Assembly (NCBI GenBank): GCA_937923145.1
Contig: CALAJT010000037.1
Location: forward strand, 1-56,813
Direction of reading: 5' to 3'
Length of the DNA: 56,813 nucleotides
Source of the DNA: an uncultured Rubritalea sp.
GTDB lineage: Bacteria; Verrucomicrobiota; Verrucomicrobiia; Verrucomicrobiales; Akkermansiaceae
Each line of letters begins with the position of its first letter. Positions within the stretch are counted from its first letter, which is position 1. The position numbers and the translations under genes are program-made. This document shows, piece by piece, positions 53,458 through 56,813 of the stretch. The notes beneath the pieces were generated by a model. It worked only from the letters and a program-made list of their open reading frames with translations. It was not told the DNA's origin and ran no database searches.

Positions 53458-53642
53458 AGATCATAAATAACAAATCGGCTTCCTAAGCTCCAGAATAATT
53501 CTAGAATTCTAGTTCACCAATATTTACTACATCTTTTGCCTCTTGGAGACGCATCGTGATCGATTAGCTCTTCTCGTTTGGTCTCCCCCAGTCACACTTT
53601 CACCCAGTTCGTGATCAATTAGAATCCGTCAAATCTGTCATC
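53458..53642. other. Intergenic stretch with a short direct repeat
   Basis: No gene. A 13-nt near-repeat, CGTGATCGATTAG and CGTGATCAATTAG, occurs twice about 55 nt apart (near 53555 and 53610). Nothing else stands out. Confidence 0.4.
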
Positions 53643-53973
53643 TCAAATATTCATATAAACCTGCCAGAGAAGATCGGCAGTTTCTTGGAGTTCACCTTTT
53701 TTCTCCAATACTAGAGTACGATCACGATAGCTCTGCACTTCTTCATCTCGGAGAGTCAGCGCTTCACTGAATATGAGTTCAATTAGATAGTTATGACCCC
53801 GTTGATCATATCTGTGCGCTATGATGTGTTCGTCATTGAATAGTACCTTCCTAAAGTCGTTGATGTCATTAAACAGTGAACACGAGAAGAATTCACTAGC
53901 ATCAACTTTATTATTTTAAGAATATTTAGTGCTTCATCTGCCTAGTCTTTAGTTAAGCGATCTACACAACTTT
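53643..53973 (-). pseudogene. Decayed gene remnant, C-terminal part of an unknown protein
   Basis: A frame without start codon runs 87 codons to TGA at 53643 and codes for a protein-like sequence (DASEFFSCSLFNDINDFRK; DEEVQSYRDRTLVLEKKGEL). Shifting one base upstream of 53904 continues it as ADEALNILKIIK, and a TAG at 53942-53944 interrupts a further RLTKD. Frameshift plus nonsense codon show a broken gene. The family is not recognised. Confidence 0.5.
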
Positions 53974-54005
53974 GTTAAGTATCGAATTACCTATTTTCAT
54001 AATAG

Positions 54006-55025
54006 CTAATCTAGTTTCATTGTATCAGCAATAGGCTCTGTAAGCTTTTTGATTTCATGCATAGCTGCCAATGTAGCCTTTGCTCCTTCTTCGATGAAGT
54101 GTTCGTAGTTAATAAAATCATCCCATTTACTATTCTCTGTAATCGGGTGAATGGTGAAATGAGCACATTTACAGGACTCTTGGGCTAAGCGGATCTGCGA
54201 AGCTTTCAGACTACGTCGGAGGGTATCTAACATGTTACCTTTAGCTGCTGGGTTATATTTCTGTCCTAAAATGTTGAGCTTAGTTTTTAGCCATGATTCA
54301 TTTTCTATAGAGGGCAGTATTTCCTCAACAATAATAGTAGGCTCTGCAGATTCTATATCGCTAAGAGATGGAGTGGTGGAGACTGCAATCATGATATCCA
54401 CATCTGTGTAATCACGAAGTGCGCCGACAGGAACTGGATCTACTACACCACCGTCAACACACCGGATACCATTAACCTCTACAGGAACTACGATACCTGG
54501 CATAGCACAGCTTGCATGCACTGCGGAAAGTAAGTCCCCCTTGTTGAAAACGACACGTTGGTAGTTATCTAAATTTGCGGCGATAGCTATATATTGACGC
54601 TTTAAGTCTTCTATTTTTGGTGAGCCTATCTGTTTCTCTAAATTATCTTTGACGATGTTGCCGTAGAATAGCCCTTTGATAGGAGGCACAGCCGGGTCTG
54701 CCATCTTCTTCAATACTTTCTTATCTTGGAATACTGCAACCTTGGAGATCATTTCTTCCGCACTCATACCAGTCGCCCAGAGAGCGCCGATGTAGGCTCC
54801 CATGCTGCAACCAGAGACGGCATGGATAGGAATATTGTTATCCTCTAAAGCCTTAATCACACCTATGTGGACAAGAGCTTGAGCACCGCCGCATCCGAGA
54901 GCTAAACCGATACGCGGTGCACGGGTAGGCGTTACTCTTTTCGTCTCTTGCTGTGAGCGCTTAAGCAGCTTTTGAAAAAATCTAGAGAATCGTTTTTCTT
55001 TGGTCTGTTCCATAGTCAATATCAT
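54006..55025 (-). CDS. Patatin-like phospholipase (RssA-like)
   Basis: A 339-residue cytoplasmic hydrolase. The oxyanion loop is LGCGGAQALVHIG (usually GGGGARG), the nucleophile Ser is in AVSGCSMGAYIG, and the dyad Asp is in VDGGVVDPVPVGAL. A basic N-terminal stretch of about 40 residues precedes the domain. The start could also be the ATG at 55013 (MEQTKEKRF), which removes four residues. The substrate, phospholipid or other acyl ester, is unknown. It faces the divergent secreted protein gene at 55097. Confidence 0.9.
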   Translation of the reverse strand: MILTMEQTKEKRFSRFFQKLLKRSQQETKRVTPTRAPRIGLALGCGGAQALVHIGVIKALEDNNIPIHAVSGCSMGAYIGALWATGMSAEEMISKVAVFQDKKVLKKMADPAVPPIKGLFYGNIVKDNLEKQIGSPKIEDLKRQYIAIAANLDNYQRVVFNKGDLLSAVHASCAMPGIVVPVEVNGIRCVDGGVVDPVPVGALRDYTDVDIMIAVSTTPSLSDIESAEPTIIVEEILPSIENESWLKTKLNILGQKYNPAAKGNMLDTLRRSLKASQIRLAQESCKCAHFTIHPITENSKWDDFINYEHFIEEGAKATLAAMHEIKKLTEPIADTMKLD

Positions 55026-55096
55026 TGTAAATGCGCTTTTCCTTTTTACAAGCGTGAGCTTGACTCTCTCAAGAAAGCAAGAGAACCTACAGCAGT

Positions 55097-55783
55097 ATGA
55101 AACTACCTTATTTCACTCTAATATCTATCCTATCTCTAAGCAGCGCCGCTCTCTCTAGTGCACAGCAAACTGAAGTAAAAAAAGAGAAAGGTGTAACAAC
55201 TGATATCTCAGTAATCGTACCTCCACACATATCAGCATCCGCACAAGCAGCGGTTCAAAAACTCGGTAATAAGATCAAGATTGGTGATTTCATGTATGGT
55301 TATAATACGATGTATGATCGCTACAAAAAGCGCCAAGAAAAACTTCACGGTAAGCAAGAACTACAAAATCAAATTCTCAATGCTCAGAATAAGATGATTA
55401 AGATGGGCGTTACGATTCAAAGCTTCGTCGCTGATAGACCTACTGGATATTTCCGTGTCCATCCTATGATTAAGCCAGAAATAAAAGCCCAGCTCGCTTC
55501 TGGTGAACTTAAACAGACAAAGACAGGAGACGAATATTATCACTGGATGGTTATCGTTCCTACCACTCAAGTTTGGCAATTTTTAGGTAAGAATGGTGCT
55601 CCACCTAGATTTCTAAAAAGAAAGCAATATCAAATCGCAATAGCGGCAGAGACAGATCTTCCAGGACAAGAACAGTGGACATTCATCGGCTCTGTTAAAG
55701 AGCAGCAACTCCGCTCACTCTTCCCTTCACTACCTCAGAATATAGAGCTACCTATCCAGCTAGATAGCGAGATCAAGAAATAG
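55097..55783 (+). CDS. Secreted protein of unknown function
   Basis: A 228-residue protein with a signal peptide (cleavage near SSAQ). The mature part is Lys-rich and helical at first (KKRQEKLHGKQELQNQILNA), followed by a beta-rich half (FRVHPMIKPEIKAQL; YHWMVIVPTTQVWQFLG). No named family is recognised. It stands 40 nt before the SET gene in the same direction. It is probably periplasmic or outer-membrane associated. Confidence 0.65.
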   Translation: MKLPYFTLISILSLSSAALSSAQQTEVKKEKGVTTDISVIVPPHISASAQAAVQKLGNKIKIGDFMYGYNTMYDRYKKRQEKLHGKQELQNQILNAQNKMIKMGVTIQSFVADRPTGYFRVHPMIKPEIKAQLASGELKQTKTGDEYYHWMVIVPTTQVWQFLGKNGAPPRFLKRKQYQIAIAAETDLPGQEQWTFIGSVKEQQLRSLFPSLPQNIELPIQLDSEIKK

Positions 55784-55823
55784 TCTAAGAGATCGATTTA
55801 AAATATTACTGATTTAAAGAACC

Positions 55824-56414
55824 ATGGCTAAAAAATCTGCTAAGAAACAAAAACGCTACGACCACCTCACTGAGATGGCCAGACTCACACGCCTTATGAA
55901 GGAAATGTATGAGCGTGGTCAGAGCGACCTCTGTGATGTGCGCAACTCTGATATCCATGGACGTGGTGTTTATGCTTCAGAAGACATCGAACCTGAGACT
56001 CAGATCATCGAATATGTGGGTGAATATATTAATAAAGAAATCAGTGAAGAACGGGCTTGGGAACAGGCAGCTAAGGCTGAGGAAAGTGGCGAGGCTGCTG
56101 TTTACATATTCACACTTGATAAAAAATGGGACATTGATGGCAATGTCCCATGGAATGACGCTCGTCTGATCAACCATTCATGCGATCCTAATTGTGAAGC
56201 CTGGATCGAGGAAGACTCCATTTTCATCTACGCTATCAAACCGCTTAAAAAAGGTGAAGAAATGACCTTTGACTATGGCTTTGATATCGAGTGCTACGAA
56301 GATCATCCATGCCTCTGTGGTAAAGATAACTGTGTAGGATACATAGTCAGCCAAAGCCAGTGGCCAGAACTAACTGAAAAGTTAGCTGAGAAGGAGATTA
56401 AAAAAGGAGCTTAG
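55824..56414 (+). CDS. SET domain protein-lysine methyltransferase
   Basis: A 196-residue protein with a complete eukaryotic-type SET domain. Visible are SDIHGRGVYASEDIEP (SET-N, about 39-54), the SAM/Tyr block RLINHSCDPNCEAW (about 113-126), YAIKPLKKGEEMTFDYGFD, and a post-SET zinc motif CLCGKDNC (about 168-175). All catalytic features appear intact. Verrucomicrobia and Chlamydiae carry such proteins; in Chlamydia one methylates histone-like protein. The basic N-terminus (KKSAKKQKR) may bind nucleic acid or protein. The target here is unknown. Confidence 0.92.
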   Translation: MAKKSAKKQKRYDHLTEMARLTRLMKEMYERGQSDLCDVRNSDIHGRGVYASEDIEPETQIIEYVGEYINKEISEERAWEQAAKAEESGEAAVYIFTLDKKWDIDGNVPWNDARLINHSCDPNCEAWIEEDSIFIYAIKPLKKGEEMTFDYGFDIECYEDHPCLCGKDNCVGYIVSQSQWPELTEKLAEKEIKKGA

Positions 56415-56650
56415 AGTTTTCAGCATCTAACCTTCTGATCACCCTATCCCAATATTTCATCATTTGATATAATGGCTGTAGAATAACTCTGACATATTTT
56501 CACTCATCCTTAGTACTCCAAAACTATGATGATAGAATTTTCACAAGTGATTTAAAAATTAAGTAACTTTGAAATATTGATATAAAGAAAATTCATATCA
56601 AGTAATCAGTATATACAAGATATAGCATCAGGGCAGAGCTGAGTGGGACT

Positions 56651-56813
56651 TCACTTCAATTTACCTAGCCACATCTTACCCTCTTTACTGTCTCTGCACC
56701 AAGCTTTTGCCTGAGTGACAGAACTCGGGTGTCCCATACTAAGGCTAACCGCTATCCACTTACTCGGAGCTAGTGTATTTCCTCCTATCCAGCCAGCTAA
56801 CGCTTTTTTCTCC
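56651..56813 (-). CDS. C-terminal part of a REP-associated tyrosine transposase (partial)
   Basis: The frame ending TGA at 56651 is open to the window edge and gives 53 residues. The motif SKWIAVSLSMGHPSSVTQA matches the C-terminal signature of RAYT / Y1-transposase-like proteins (W-I-A-x2-L-x-MG-H-x3-V). The preceding EKKALAGWIGGNTLAP is also typical. The HUH catalytic core lies outside the window. Such enzymes mobilise REP palindromes like that at 178-280. Confidence 0.6.
   Translation of the reverse strand, partial: EKKALAGWIGGNTLAPSKWIAVSLSMGHPSSVTQAKAWCRDSKEGKMWLGKLK

Noticed and set aside
53554-53623. 13-nt direct repeat as an attachment or origin site
   Set aside because: Only two imperfect copies and no integrase, DnaA-box cluster or skew change nearby.
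1-56813. CRISPR array, prophage or integrative element
   Set aside because: No spaced direct repeats, phage structural genes, integrase or att-like duplication was seen.

Overview
The window looks like chromosome of a member of the Verrucomicrobiota, probably Verrucomicrobiales. This is judged from gene content and protein style, not from a marker gene: a planctomycete/verrucomicrobial membrane cytochrome c (CISCH) fused to leucine-rich repeats, a pseudopilin-like pseudogene of the ADRTKA type, a GYF_2-RDD protein, a bacterial SET-domain protein, Bacteroidetes-like SdhC/SdhA, and an almost complete lack of Shine-Dalgarno sequences. Base composition is moderately AT-rich and even throughout. 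There is no rRNA, no tRNA I can support, no CRISPR array and no prophage; most of the window is a normal housekeeping chromosome.

Layout. 1-380: the end of a probable LysR-type regulator and a nested REP-like palindrome. 378-5750 (minus): HtrA-type protease, a DEDDy exonuclease, a GYF-RDD membrane protein, a LolC/E-like permease, and a pseudopilin-like gene broken by UGA. 6240-13336 (minus): tadA, a DUF4328 protein, dnaJ, grpE, ispE, pgeF-like, an ABC exporter pair and a small membrane protein. 13543-16246 (plus): sdhC and sdhA, closed by a terminator, without sdhB. 16305-17251 (minus): two small unknowns. 17330-24564 (plus): lgt, a sugar-1-phosphate nucleotidyltransferase with an AmgK-like kinase (probable cell-wall sugar salvage), a CHASE2-like membrane protein, argB, pgsA-like, der. 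24566-28031 (minus): menE, rsgA, pabB. 28104-32768 (minus): exopolysaccharide assembly genes (secreted Ala-rich protein, beta-barrel, BY-kinase, Wza-like export protein). 32981-34933 (minus): Nif3-like, RluA/RluD-like, YjbQ. 35205-35986 (plus): a small unknown and a solitary nuoA. 36351-36983 (minus): a cell-wall amidase. 37298-42403 (plus): a GT4 glycosyltransferase and a MoxR-DUF58-transglutaminase operon. 42407-45714 (minus): guaB, guaA and a tiny secreted gene whose frame needs a -1 shift. 45864-46895 (plus): a lone OppD/DppD-like ATPase. 46936-49484 (minus): cytochrome-LRR protein and TorF-like porin. 49662-52181 (plus): a metal ABC importer operon ending in a fluoride channel gene. 52188-55025 (minus): a YafK-type protein, a small secreted protein, a decayed gene and a patatin. 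55097-56414 (plus): a secreted unknown and a SET-domain protein. The right edge cuts into a REP-associated tyrosine transposase (RAYT).

The points I would look at first are: (1) a perfect 21-bp dyad between the TorF-like porin and the metal importer operon, overlapping a promoter -35 box; (2) promoters placed 6-7 nt before the start codons of grpE, lgt and the nucleotidyltransferase gene, which together with missing Shine-Dalgarno sequences suggest leaderless mRNAs; (3) intrinsic terminators whose U-tract runs straight into the next start codon (menE and an ABC permease); (4) a possible -1 ribosomal frameshift at U UUA AAA in a small secreted-protein gene after guaA; (5) the REP-like palindrome at one end and RAYT at the other.
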